The notes under the pieces: generated by a model
What the model was told of the DNA's origin: nothing
Databases searched by the model: none
Seen by the model: the letters and a program-made list of their open reading frames with translations, nothing else
Part shown: positions 9,655-17,125 of the stretch, piece after piece
Position numbering within the stretch: position 1 is the first letter of the stretch
Layout of the letters: each line of letters starts with the position of its first letter
Source of the DNA: Mesorhizobium sp.
Lineage (GTDB): Bacteria; Pseudomonadota; Alphaproteobacteria; Rhizobiales; Rhizobiaceae
Assembly (NCBI GenBank): GCA_004020645.1
Contig: SAQL01000005.1
Span: forward strand, 1-64,000
DNA: 64,000 nucleotides
Direction: 5' to 3'
Made by a program: the position numbers and the translations under genes

Positions 9655-9845
9655 TTTTCCCTCTCCCCTTGTGGGAGAAGGCGGCCGAGCCCACGGGTCT
9701 TGCCTCCGGCAAGCCCGAGAAGAGGCTCCGCTCGGTCGGATGAGGGGTGTTCCAGCTTGACACCGACGGCGCCTCATCCAGCACCTCAACCGTCTTGTCG
9801 CTCCGCGACAATCCACCTTCTCCCACAACAAGGGGAGAAGGGAAA
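9655..9845 (+). repeat. Long palindromic intergenic repeat, copy 1
   Basis: Fills the gap between the MoxR operon and clpS. The ends are inverted: CTCTCCCCTTGTGGGAGAAG at the left and CCTTCTCCCACAACAAGGGG at the right. Between them are the blocks TCGGATGAGGGGTGTTCCAG and GCGCCTCATCCAGCACC. The same blocks recur at 19047-19266, and more loosely at 12447-12572 and 26198-26375. It is probably a non-autonomous palindromic repeat and may end transcription from both sides. Confidence 0.75.
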
Positions 9846-9854
9846 AGCGGGGCA

Positions 9855-10160
9855 CTACTCCTCAGGCTCCGTCGTGAACATCAGCGGATAGCCCTTGGCC
9901 TTGCCGGCATCGGTCGCCCGTGTCGCCTTGGTCTCGGCGACGTCCCTGGTGAAGACGGCGACGACGCAGACGCCGCGCTGGTGGGCGGTGATCATCACCC
10001 GCCGCGCCTGGTCTTCGCTCAGCTTGAATTCGCCCTTGAGCACCGTCACCACGAACTCGCGCGGCGTGAAATCGTCATTGAGGAGAATGACCTTGTAGAG
10101 CTTCGGCCGTTCGATTTGCGGCTTCGTCTTGGTGCGGGGTTTGGTGACAATCTCAGGCAT
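9855..10160 (-). CDS. clpS: ATP-dependent Clp protease adaptor ClpS
   Basis: 101 aa from ATG 10160; a longer in-frame GTG-type extension upstream lacks family similarity. ClpS binds N-end-rule substrates and delivers them to ClpAP. The signature LYKVILLNDDFTPREFV (about residues 21-37), which holds the Asn-Asp-Asp substrate-binding residues, is intact, as are MITAHQRG (about 58-65) and the C-terminal PLMFTTEPEE. The Lys/Pro-rich N-terminal tail is the part that inserts into ClpA. clpA is not adjacent in this window, so this is a stand-alone copy. Rhizobiales often have two ClpS paralogues, and I cannot tell which this is. Confidence 0.92.
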   Translation of the reverse strand: MPEIVTKPRTKTKPQIERPKLYKVILLNDDFTPREFVVTVLKGEFKLSEDQARRVMITAHQRGVCVVAVFTRDVAETKATRATDAGKAKGYPLMFTTEPEE

Positions 10161-10391
10161 CGGAACCGGCAACTGCGCGCAAGAAATTTCGCGTTTATTT
10201 TGACATAGGCAAAAGCGGGCGTCCATTTTGAGCCGCGCACAAACCGCCCTCCCGGCGGGCGCGATCGTTCACAAGTCCGTGCCCATGCGATTGACGAAAT
10301 CCGTGACGGCAGCCAATCTCCCCCGCGGAGGAATGTGCGGCAGTACAGAGACGCGCGAAGGAACGATACGGGCCGTTTCGTTTAAAAACAG

Positions 10392-11573
10392 CTATCGCCG
10401 CAACACCGCACTCAGCACGTCCCTGACCCCGATGGCGCCGACGAAGCGCGACTGGTCGTCGAACAGCGCCACCGGTGCGGTCTGAGAGCGGTGCATGGCC
10501 AGCATCACCGTCTTCAGCGAGGTGCCGGGATTGGCCCAGAATACCTGCGTCGTCTCCTCCGGCTGCGCCTCGACATCGGCGCACGACACCCAGAACGCCG
10601 GCTTGCCATCGCGCTCGGCCGCCGCCACCAGCCCGTGCTCGTCGATCTTGAAACGCGTCGTCTTGCGGCGGTCGAGCCACACCCAGCCGTCCTCGCCGTG
10701 GTCGAGGTCGCGGCGGTCGCGCATCACGTTCCAGGCGGTCAGCACCGAGAGCGGATTCACATTGGCGATGAAGTCGCGGACATAGTCGTTGGCGGGGCGC
10801 AGCACGATGTCTTCCGGCGCGCCGGTCTGCACGATGCGCCCGCCTTCCATAATGGTGATGTGGCTGCCGATCTTCAGCGCCTCCTCGAGGTCGTGGCTGA
10901 CGAAGATGATGGTCTTCTTCAGCTCGGCCTGAAGCTGCAGCAATTCGTCCTGCAGCTTGGTCCGGATCAGCGGGTCGAGCGCCGAGAACGGCTCGTCCAT
11001 CAGCAGGATCGGCGCTTCGGTGGCAAACGCACGCGCCAGCCCGACGCGCTGCTGCATGCCGCCGGAAAGCTCGTGGGCGTATTTCGACGCCCACTGGTCG
11101 AGGCCGACGAGCTTCAACTGGCGCTCGACGCGCGCCTTGCGCTCGGCTTCGGGCACGCCGGAAAGCTCTAGGCCGAAGCCGACATTTTCCGCGACGGTGC
11201 GCCAGGGCAGAAGGCCGAACTGCTGGAACACCATGGCGACCCGCGTCTGTCGGATGTGGCGCAGCGTGGCGGCGTCGCAGGCCGCGACATCGATCATGCG
11301 GCCGCCGTCCTTGACCATGACGTTGCCGCGCGCCGGCACGTTGAGCAAGTTGACGGCGCGGAGCAGCGTCGATTTGCCGGAGCCGGAGAGGCCCATCAGG
11401 ACGGAAATCTCGCCCTCGTTGACGGTCAAATTGGCGCCGGCGCAGCCGAGCACGGCGCCGGTCTTTTCCAGGATTTCCTGACGCGCCGCGCCCCTGTCTA
11501 GGAGCGCCAGCGCTTCCTTGCGCGCCGCGCCGAAGACGATGTCGACATTCTTGAAATCGACCGCAGCGCTCAT
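10392..11573 (-). CDS. choV: Choline ABC transporter ATP-binding protein
   Basis: 393 aa from ATG 11573, whose ATGA overlaps the permease stop; longer in-frame extensions run antiparallel to choW codons and are rejected. Walker A GLSGSGKST, signature LSGGMQQRVGLARAFA, Walker B ILLMDEPFSALDP and the switch His in FVSHDLEEAL are all present. The roughly 110-residue C-terminal tail is CBS-like, as in ProV/OpuAA-type subunits that sense osmotic or ligand state. It is third in the choX-choW-choV order and powers uptake of choline across the inner membrane. Specificity rests on the neighbouring ChoX. Confidence 0.9.
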   Translation of the reverse strand: MSAAVDFKNVDIVFGAARKEALALLDRGAARQEILEKTGAVLGCAGANLTVNEGEISVLMGLSGSGKSTLLRAVNLLNVPARGNVMVKDGGRMIDVAACDAATLRHIRQTRVAMVFQQFGLLPWRTVAENVGFGLELSGVPEAERKARVERQLKLVGLDQWASKYAHELSGGMQQRVGLARAFATEAPILLMDEPFSALDPLIRTKLQDELLQLQAELKKTIIFVSHDLEEALKIGSHITIMEGGRIVQTGAPEDIVLRPANDYVRDFIANVNPLSVLTAWNVMRDRRDLDHGEDGWVWLDRRKTTRFKIDEHGLVAAAERDGKPAFWVSCADVEAQPEETTQVFWANPGTSLKTVMLAMHRSQTAPVALFDDQSRFVGAIGVRDVLSAVLRR

Positions 11574-12424
11574 TTGGCGGCTCCCGTGCCGATGCGGCTG
11601 ATGCGGTCGAGGATGATGGCGAGCACGACGATGGCGAGGCCGGCTTCGAGGCCGAGCGGGATGTTGACTGAGTTCAGCGCGCGCACCACCGGCTTGCCGA
11701 GGCCGTTGGCGCCGATGAGCGCAGCGATCACGACCATGGATAGGCAGAGCATGATGCACTGCGTCAGCCCCGCCATGATGGTCGGGAGCGCCGCCGGCAG
11801 CTCTACCTTCCACAGGAGCTGGCGTTTTGTCGCGCCGAAGGCTTCGCCGGCCTCGATCATCGGTTTCGGCACCGAGGTGATGCCGAGATGCGTCAGGCGG
11901 ATCGGCGCCGGAGCGGCGAAGATGACGGTGACGATGAGGCCGGGAGCGATGCCGAGGCCGAAGAGAATGAGCACCGGGATCAGGTAGACGAAGGTCGGCA
12001 TGGTCTGCATAAGGTCGAGGATTGGCTGGAGATAGCGGTAGCCACGCTCGTTGTGCGCCGCCCAGATGCCGATCGGCACGCCGATGGCCATGGAGGCCGC
12101 AGCGGCGCCCACGACCAGCACCAGCGTTTCGACGGTTTCCTGCCAGAGATCCTGGTTGACGATGAACAGGAGGCCGAGCGCGACGGCAAGCGCCAGCTTC
12201 CAAGATTTCTGCAGGTACCAGGCAAGCCCGGCTATGGCGGCAACCAGGAGAACCGGCGGGACGAGCAGCAAAAGGTCGACCAGCCCGTCGAGAACGACGG
12301 TGAGCCCGTCGGCGATACTGTCGAAAAACCACTCGAAATTGGTGGTCAGAAAGTCGAAGAAGGTCTTGCCCCACCGCCCGATCGGGATCTTGAAGCTCGA
12401 AATCAGTTGCGAAACCGGATCCAT
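11570..12424 (-). CDS. choW: Choline ABC transporter permease
   Basis: 284 aa from ATG 12424, chosen because GAGGGGA lies 8-9 bases upstream; an in-frame ATG at 12451 would add nine residues without a good site. About six membrane helices and the cytoplasmic EAA loop are visible (GITSVPKPMIEAGEAFGATK), which contacts the ATPase. An N-terminal tail and the order choX-choW-choV match the quaternary-amine (ProU) class. A repeat element occupies the gap to choX, which may allow differential expression of the binding protein over the membrane parts. Confidence 0.9.
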   Translation of the reverse strand: MDPVSQLISSFKIPIGRWGKTFFDFLTTNFEWFFDSIADGLTVVLDGLVDLLLLVPPVLLVAAIAGLAWYLQKSWKLALAVALGLLFIVNQDLWQETVETLVLVVGAAAASMAIGVPIGIWAAHNERGYRYLQPILDLMQTMPTFVYLIPVLILFGLGIAPGLIVTVIFAAPAPIRLTHLGITSVPKPMIEAGEAFGATKRQLLWKVELPAALPTIMAGLTQCIMLCLSMVVIAALIGANGLGKPVVRALNSVNIPLGLEAGLAIVVLAIILDRISRIGTGAAK

Positions 12425-12446
12425 GGCAAAAGTCCCCTCATTCTTC

Positions 12447-12572
12447 TTCACCCTCTCCCTGGCGGACGGGTCGAACCGCGCAGCGGAGCGGGGTGGTCAC
12501 GGTTATGCTCCGTTCTGCACCACCCCACCGCGGCGCGTGCCGCGCTGACGCTCCCCGCAAGGGAGGAGGGTG
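12447..12572 (-). repeat. Palindromic repeat between choW and choX
   Basis: ACCCTCTCCCTGGCGGACGG on the left and CCGCAAGGGAGGAGGGTG on the right form the ends of a long imperfect stem in the 120-base gap inside the operon. Internal GGTGGT/CACCACCCCACC arms are also visible. It resembles the other large palindromic repeats in the window but with more divergence. A stem here could stabilise the choX message or attenuate choWV. Confidence 0.6.
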
Positions 12573-12580
12573 TAAGTCTG

Positions 12581-13528
12581 CTACGAACCCAGCGCGGTTT
12601 TCACGGCGGCCGCGGCGTCGCCGCCGTCGAAGGTCGTCACACCGGCGAGCCATGGGGTAATCGCGTCCGGATTGGCCTTGAGCCATTCGGTAGCGGCGGC
12701 CTTCGGGTCGGCGCCGTCATTGAGGATCGCACCCATGATCTCGTTTTCCATCTTGAGCGAGAACACCATGTTCTTCAGCAGCGCCCCGACGTTCGGACAT
12801 TCGGTGGTGTAGCCGGCCCGGACATTGGTGGCGACGGTCGCGCCGCCGAAATTCGGGCCGAACACCTCGTCGCCGCCCGACAGATAGGCCATCTTGATGT
12901 TGGCGTTCATCGGATGCGGCTCCCAGCCGAGGAAGACCACGTCTTCGCCCGATGCGGCCGCCTTCTGCACCGCCGACAGCATGCCGGCCTCGGAGCTTTC
13001 GACGAGCTCGAAATCCTTCAGGCCGAACTTGTCGGAGGCGATCATGTCGAGGATCAGGCGGTTGCCGTCATTGCCGGCTTCGATGCCGTAAATCTTGCCG
13101 TCGAGCTTGTCCTTGAACTTGGCGATATCCGCGAAATCTTTGAGACCGGCGTCATAGGTGTGCTGCGGCACGGCGAGCGTATACTTTGCGCCTTCGAGGT
13201 TGGTCACGACCGTCTCGACCGACTTGTCTTCGAGATAGGGCTTTATGTCGGCTTCCATGGTCGGCATCCAATTGCCGAGGAAGACGTCGACGTCCTTGTT
13301 CTTCAGCGAGGTGTAGGTGACCGGAACCGACAGGACCTGCACGTCGGGTTCGTAGCCGAGCGCTTCGAGGATGACGCTAGCGGTAGCGGTGGTGGCGGTG
13401 ATGTCGGTCCATCCGACATCGGCAAAACGCACCGGCTTGCAGCTTTCCGGCTCGGCGGCGAATGCGCCGCCCGCGGAAAGAAATGCCGCCAGACCGAAGC
13501 CGGCGGCGAATAGTTTCATACGCGACAT
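12581..13528 (-). CDS. choX: Choline-binding periplasmic protein ChoX
   Basis: 315 aa from the ATG at 13528, preceded by GGGAGA at 7 bases (an alternative ATG at 13531 is almost as good). A Sec signal peptide of about 24 residues ends in GAFAA. Trp40, Tyr116, Trp202 and Trp87 lie in VGWTD, KYTLAVP, GWEPHP and GNWMP. Their spacing is exactly that of the aromatic cage I recall for Sinorhizobium meliloti ChoX (Trp43, Trp90, Tyr119, Trp205), shifted by three. This strongly supports choline, possibly acetylcholine, as ligand. Choline is both osmoprotectant precursor and carbon/nitrogen source in rhizobia. Confidence 0.92.
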   Translation of the reverse strand: MSRMKLFAAGFGLAAFLSAGGAFAAEPESCKPVRFADVGWTDITATTATASVILEALGYEPDVQVLSVPVTYTSLKNKDVDVFLGNWMPTMEADIKPYLEDKSVETVVTNLEGAKYTLAVPQHTYDAGLKDFADIAKFKDKLDGKIYGIEAGNDGNRLILDMIASDKFGLKDFELVESSEAGMLSAVQKAAASGEDVVFLGWEPHPMNANIKMAYLSGGDEVFGPNFGGATVATNVRAGYTTECPNVGALLKNMVFSLKMENEIMGAILNDGADPKAAATEWLKANPDAITPWLAGVTTFDGGDAAAAVKTALGS

Positions 13529-13602
13529 CATGTATTCTCCCATTGTCATCTATCGGCGAAGCGAAGTTGCGGTTTTGTCTCCGCCTTGTTTCGTCAGCCA
13601 AA

Positions 13603-13615
13603 CACCATTCTGGTG
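13603..13615. promoter_or_regulatory. Palindrome upstream of choX
   Basis: CACCA-TTC-TGGTG, a 5-bp perfect palindrome with 3-base spacer, with looser outer AAAC/GGTTT arms. It lies in the 218-base divergent gap between choX and thymidine kinase, 75 bases before the choX start. It is a plausible operator for a choline-responsive repressor, but no regulator is encoded nearby. Confidence 0.35.
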
Positions 13616-13746
13616 CGGTTTCAAGCGATAAGACAATCGCGACCAACGGCGCGGGCTGGCCGATCAGCGACACGTTCGCGGCTTTTCCGGTGGAATGTGA
13701 GGACGCCCCCTCCCCGCGCCGGGACAACTCGGCTTAAAAGCGCGGC

Positions 13747-14352
13747 ATGGCCAAGCTGTACTTCCACTATGCGACAATGAATGCCGGCAAGACGACGATG
13801 CTGCTGCAGGCCTCGTACAATTACCGCGAGCGCGGCATGACGACGATGCTGTTCGTCGCCGGCCACTACCGCAAGGGCGATACCGGGCTGATCTCGTCGC
13901 GCATCGGCCTGGAGACGGAAGCCGAAATGTTCCGCGACGGCGACGATCTGTTCGCCCGGGTCGCCGAGCATCACGACCACACGACCGTGCATTGCGTCTT
14001 CGTCGACGAGGCGCAGTTCCTCGAGGAGGAGCAGGCGTGGCAGCTCGCCCGCATCGCCGACCGGCTGAACATCCCGGTGATGTGCTACGGCCTGCGCACG
14101 GATTTCCAGGGCAAGCTGTTTTCCGGCTCGCGCGCGCTTCTGGCGATCTCAGACGATCTGCGCGAGGTGCGCACCATCTGCCGCTGTGGCCGCAAGGCGA
14201 CGATGGTCGTGCGCCTCGGCGCGGACGGCAAGGTGGCGAGACAGGGCGAACAGGTGGCGATCGGCAAGGATGTCTATGTCTCGCTCTGCCGCCGCCATTG
14301 GGAAGAAGAAATGGGCCGCGCCGCGCCCGACGATTTCATCGGCTTCACCTAA
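13747..14352 (+). CDS. tdk: Thymidine kinase, type II
   Basis: 201 aa, normal for the tetrameric bacterial enzyme that phosphorylates thymidine in the salvage pathway. The P-loop is MNAGKTT (residues 11-17). The VDEAQ motif (86-90) carries the catalytic Glu and Mg-binding Asp. The zinc site is intact with Cys145, Cys147, Cys181 and His184, the last two in CRRH. It diverges from choX. Its TAA stop codon is the first base pairs of a long hairpin (14350-14383) that probably acts as terminator. Confidence 0.95.
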   Translation: MAKLYFHYATMNAGKTTMLLQASYNYRERGMTTMLFVAGHYRKGDTGLISSRIGLETEAEMFRDGDDLFARVAEHHDHTTVHCVFVDEAQFLEEEQAWQLARIADRLNIPVMCYGLRTDFQGKLFSGSRALLAISDDLREVRTICRCGRKATMVVRLGADGKVARQGEQVAIGKDVYVSLCRRHWEEEMGRAAPDDFIGFT

Positions 14353-14444
14353 AGCGCGTCGCGTCTTCACGCGACGCGCTTTAGTTCTCGTTGTTATGCG
14401 TGTCGTTTGTCCCAAACCGCTGCGCACTTTTGGGCGACATGCAT
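14350..14444 (-). repeat. Two-hairpin intergenic repeat, copy 1
   Basis: Two hairpins. The first has 15-bp arms (14350-14364 and 14369-14383, AAAGCGCGTCGCG type) with loop CTTC and starts inside the tdk stop codon. The second (14396-14444) has outer ATGCGTGTCG/CGACATGCAT arms, inner CCCAAA/TTTTGGG arms and, read on the minus strand, the loop GTGCGCAGCGG. The same element lies in opposite orientation at 15850-15930, so the coiled-coil gene at 14750 is flanked by inverted copies. It is likely to terminate or stabilise transcripts. Confidence 0.85.
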
Positions 14445-14749
14445 CAAGCCTGACCAGAGCTATTCCGCGTTGCGTGCGCATGGATCGGTGCGAGGACGGA
14501 GGGGGAAGAACTGCGGCAAGAAGAACCGCGATCGGTGAGCAATTCGTTGCTTTGTTACGGCAGTTATGCTAGTAATTTGGATATGGTACTGATTGTGCCG
14601 ACGACCCGCCGTCGAGGCGGGTTTTTTGTGTCGGGTTTCGGCGCTATCCTTGATCAGGCTGCTAATCTTCCGCCTTCCCTTCCCCCCACGCCACACATAT
14701 ATTCGCGGCGGTTCGCGACACCGAACAGATGCCGAAGCGGGAGGCCCCT
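14445..14749. other. Gap with candidate short RNA and upstream region
   Basis: No credible protein gene. A weak sigma-70-like pair TTCGTT (14543-14548) and TATGCT (14565-14570), 16 bases apart, points at the intrinsic terminator at 14605-14627. This would give a transcript of about 50 nt. The remaining 120 bases lead to the coiled-coil gene, which has its Shine-Dalgarno CGGGAGG at 14738-14744. I cannot match the candidate RNA to a named family. Confidence 0.35.
14605..14627 (+). terminator. Intrinsic terminator
   Basis: CCCGCC-GTCGA-GGCGGG followed by TTTTTT, a textbook Rho-independent terminator. It sits 250 bases after tdk and 120 before the next gene. It therefore either backs up tdk termination or ends a separate small transcript. 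Confidence 0.85.
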
Positions 14750-15838
14750 ATGGCGACATTGCAGAACTTCGATGCCGAAATTGCCAAGACCAAGCAGGTC
14801 GTGCAGGACATGCGCGCCAAAATCGAGCAGTCCGGCACGGTGCTCGACACGCTCGCCAAGACCGACAAGAAGATTGGCGACGCCAATTTCGACCTCGAGA
14901 ACGCCCGCATCGAGGATGTGCTGAAGCAGCAGAAGGTGATGGAAGGCAACATCGCCGACCTGATCATCGGGCTGGAGGACGCCACCAACGTCTTCGGCGC
15001 CGAATTCGAGAGCATGAAGAACTACACCGGCTGGGAAAGCTTCGTCGGCATATTTTCCGACCAGAGCAAGCAACGCATGCGCACCGACCGCGTCCGTAAC
15101 ATGTCGCTGGCCGGCAATCTGCAGGAGCTTCTGGCGAAATCCGACACCATCGTCGGCATCCTCAAGGCGCAAAAGCAGATCCTCGACCAGCGTTACAAGA
15201 CCTCCGAGGCCAGCCTGTCGCAGGTGATCGAGCGCCGCAAGGCAACCATGTCCAGTCTGGAGACCGTGCAGAAGCGCATCGAGGAGCTCAATCCGATGCT
15301 GCTCGACATCGAGAACAAGATCGCCGCCTCGACCAGCCAGAAGGAGCGCACCGAGCTTGAAGGCGAACGTTCGAAACTGGCCACGGAATACAACGAGAAG
15401 CAGGCCAAGGAGCAGGAGCTGCTGGCCGAAAGCCAGACGCTGGAGCGCTACACCTCGATGTTCCAGACCTTCGTCGATTCGCTCAACAACCAGATCGCGG
15501 CGCAGTCGACGCTGATCAATAAGCTAACCATCGATACCGAGCAGCGCATCGTCCTCTACAAGGCGTTGGAAGACTCGCTGAAGACCGCCGCCCAGCAGGA
15601 CGTCGCCCACAAGATCAACACGCTGGGCAGCCAGGTCGACAACACCGCTGAGGAGACCATGGCCGGCATCGGCGCGGCCTCGCAGAAGCATATCGGCGAT
15701 CTCCTCGAAATGCACGAGAAGAACATGGTGGCGACCGCCGACATCCAGCGCCGCAAGAAGCTGGCCGACGATGCCTTTGCCCGCCGCTTCGACGAGGTGC
15801 TGAAGAAACACAATGCGGCAAACTACGTGCAGTCGTAA
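14750..15838 (+). CDS. Long coiled-coil protein of the five-gene module
   Basis: 362 aa from ATG 14750 (CGGGAGG five bases upstream). It is almost entirely helical with heptad-rich Glu/Lys/Gln segments, clearly coiled coil at about residues 130-260, and has no signal peptide or membrane segment. Its overall look recalls TelA/KlaA 'toxic anion' or PspA-like helical proteins, but I see no motif strong enough to assign either. It heads a same-strand module with a second unknown protein, an AAA ATPase, another unknown and a DUF2333 membrane protein. Inference: a cytoplasmic rod or adaptor acting with the ATPase. Function unknown. Confidence 0.8.
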   Translation: MATLQNFDAEIAKTKQVVQDMRAKIEQSGTVLDTLAKTDKKIGDANFDLENARIEDVLKQQKVMEGNIADLIIGLEDATNVFGAEFESMKNYTGWESFVGIFSDQSKQRMRTDRVRNMSLAGNLQELLAKSDTIVGILKAQKQILDQRYKTSEASLSQVIERRKATMSSLETVQKRIEELNPMLLDIENKIAASTSQKERTELEGERSKLATEYNEKQAKEQELLAESQTLERYTSMFQTFVDSLNNQIAAQSTLINKLTIDTEQRIVLYKALEDSLKTAAQQDVAHKINTLGSQVDNTAEETMAGIGAASQKHIGDLLEMHEKNMVATADIQRRKKLADDAFARRFDEVLKKHNAANYVQS

Positions 15839-15849
15839 TTGCTGCACTA

Positions 15850-15930
15850 ATGCATGTCGCCCAAAAGTGCGCAGCGGTTTTGGGATAACGACATGCATAA
15901 GAAAAAGAACTTAAAGCGCGACGCGCTTTT
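15850..15930 (+). repeat. Two-hairpin intergenic repeat, copy 2
   Basis: Opposite orientation to the copy at 14350-14444. The outer 10-bp stem is perfect (ATGCATGTCG at 15850 and CGACATGCAT at 15889-15898), the inner stem is CCCAAAA/TTTTGGG, and the loop is GTGCGCAGCGG. A second small hairpin AAAGCGCG-A-CGCGCTTT follows at 15913-15929. It lies 11 bases after the coiled-coil gene stop and reaches almost to the next Shine-Dalgarno, so it may modulate expression inside the module. Confidence 0.85.
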
Positions 15931-15955
15931 AGCATCGCTCCGAAGGGCTGGCTGC

Positions 15956-17101
15956 ATGACCCCCGAAAACGAAGCGGCAACGCGTTATTTCTCGGCGATC
16001 ACGGCGGCACTCAGCGGCCTCGAAGTGTTCATGCGCGACGATCGCTCGCCGCTCTACCGGCACGGCATCGTCGCCAAGATCGTCGCCGAATACATCGCGC
16101 GGCTCGACAACTCGTTTTCCTGCTGGCGCAACCGACTGGGCTTCATGGAAACGTTCCGCATTTCGCGCGCCGAAAGCGGCTTTCCGGTCTTCCAGAACGT
16201 GCTCGAACTGGAAAACGACCGCCGCCAGGCCGATACGCGTCTCGCCAACATACCGCTGGCCGACGAGTTGCGCGAGGAAATGGCCGACTTCATCCTGCGC
16301 CACAAGGAATTCCCCGAGGCGCTGCAGAAGTCGATGGCCGAGCGGCTCTATCTGGAGGGCGTCAGGAGCGAGACGACCTTCGGGCCGTTCACCTTGGCGC
16401 AGACGGCAAAAGTCTCGGTCAATCCGAAGACCGGGCGGCCCTATTACCTCGTCCATTGGGCCGCCTTCGACGGCAGCGCCAACCTGCCGCTGGTCTACAT
16501 GGTGACGGTCGAGGATTCCTCCGAAGAGATGATCGGGCAGCTTGTCGACCGCAACGGCAAACTCAACGACAACGTCGACATCCCACTTCCCGTTGAAGGG
16601 CTGCTCAATCCCGAGCTCGCCCACCGCTTCGACGACTTCACCGAGAAGAATTCCGCCTACACGCTGTCGCCGGCGACGATTGCCGTCAACCTCGACAAGG
16701 ATTTCGAGCCGCTCCACCCCAAGCAGCTGCGCCGCGTCGTGCTCGGTCCGTTCTATTCGGCAGGCATCACCGAGAACAATTCGACGGTGAGCGAAGTGCT
16801 GGCCAAGGTGCGCAAGCCGGAAAACGCCTGGCTGCTGACCTGGACCATCCAGGAGGTCTATTCCAAGGCCGAGAAGCCAGGTCGCAAAGGCCTTTTCTCA
16901 AGCGAGAAGGCGACGCAGGAATTCTTCATCGACACCGACGATCTGGAGGCCGCGCGCCAAGGCGTATCGAGTTACGAGAAGCACGCGCTGATCCCGCATG
17001 AGGCCTACCAGGCGCTCTACGCCGCCGGCGAGGCGCAGAAGATCTTTTCGGGCTACAAGGTCCACATCCTGTCCAAAGGACAGGTCATCAGTGACGTCTG
17101 A
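15956..17101 (+). CDS. Unknown protein, second gene of the module
   Basis: 381 aa from ATG 15956, preceded by CGAAGGG at 8 bases. A longer frame from 15854 is rejected because it translates the repeat element. Soluble, mixed alpha/beta, no signal peptide. The N-terminal 130 residues are helical; the rest looks beta-rich with segments such as GRPYYLVHWAAFDGSANLPL and EFFIDTDDLEAA. No catalytic motif is evident and I do not recognise the family. It lies 24 bases before the AAA ATPase gene on the same strand. Co-conservation of the two would suggest a partner or substrate-recognition subunit. Confidence 0.75.
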   Translation: MTPENEAATRYFSAITAALSGLEVFMRDDRSPLYRHGIVAKIVAEYIARLDNSFSCWRNRLGFMETFRISRAESGFPVFQNVLELENDRRQADTRLANIPLADELREEMADFILRHKEFPEALQKSMAERLYLEGVRSETTFGPFTLAQTAKVSVNPKTGRPYYLVHWAAFDGSANLPLVYMVTVEDSSEEMIGQLVDRNGKLNDNVDIPLPVEGLLNPELAHRFDDFTEKNSAYTLSPATIAVNLDKDFEPLHPKQLRRVVLGPFYSAGITENNSTVSEVLAKVRKPENAWLLTWTIQEVYSKAEKPGRKGLFSSEKATQEFFIDTDDLEAARQGVSSYEKHALIPHEAYQALYAAGEAQKIFSGYKVHILSKGQVISDV

Positions 17102-17125
17102 CCGTCAAACCGCGGAGCATCCTTC

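Noticed and set aside
11574..12374. N-terminal extension of choV up to 12374
   Set aside because: It is read through choW on the same strand in another frame. The ATGA junction at 11570-11573 is the natural start.
15854..15955. 34-residue extension of the second module protein
   Set aside because: It translates a repeat element present elsewhere; CGAAGGG before ATG 15956 fits better.
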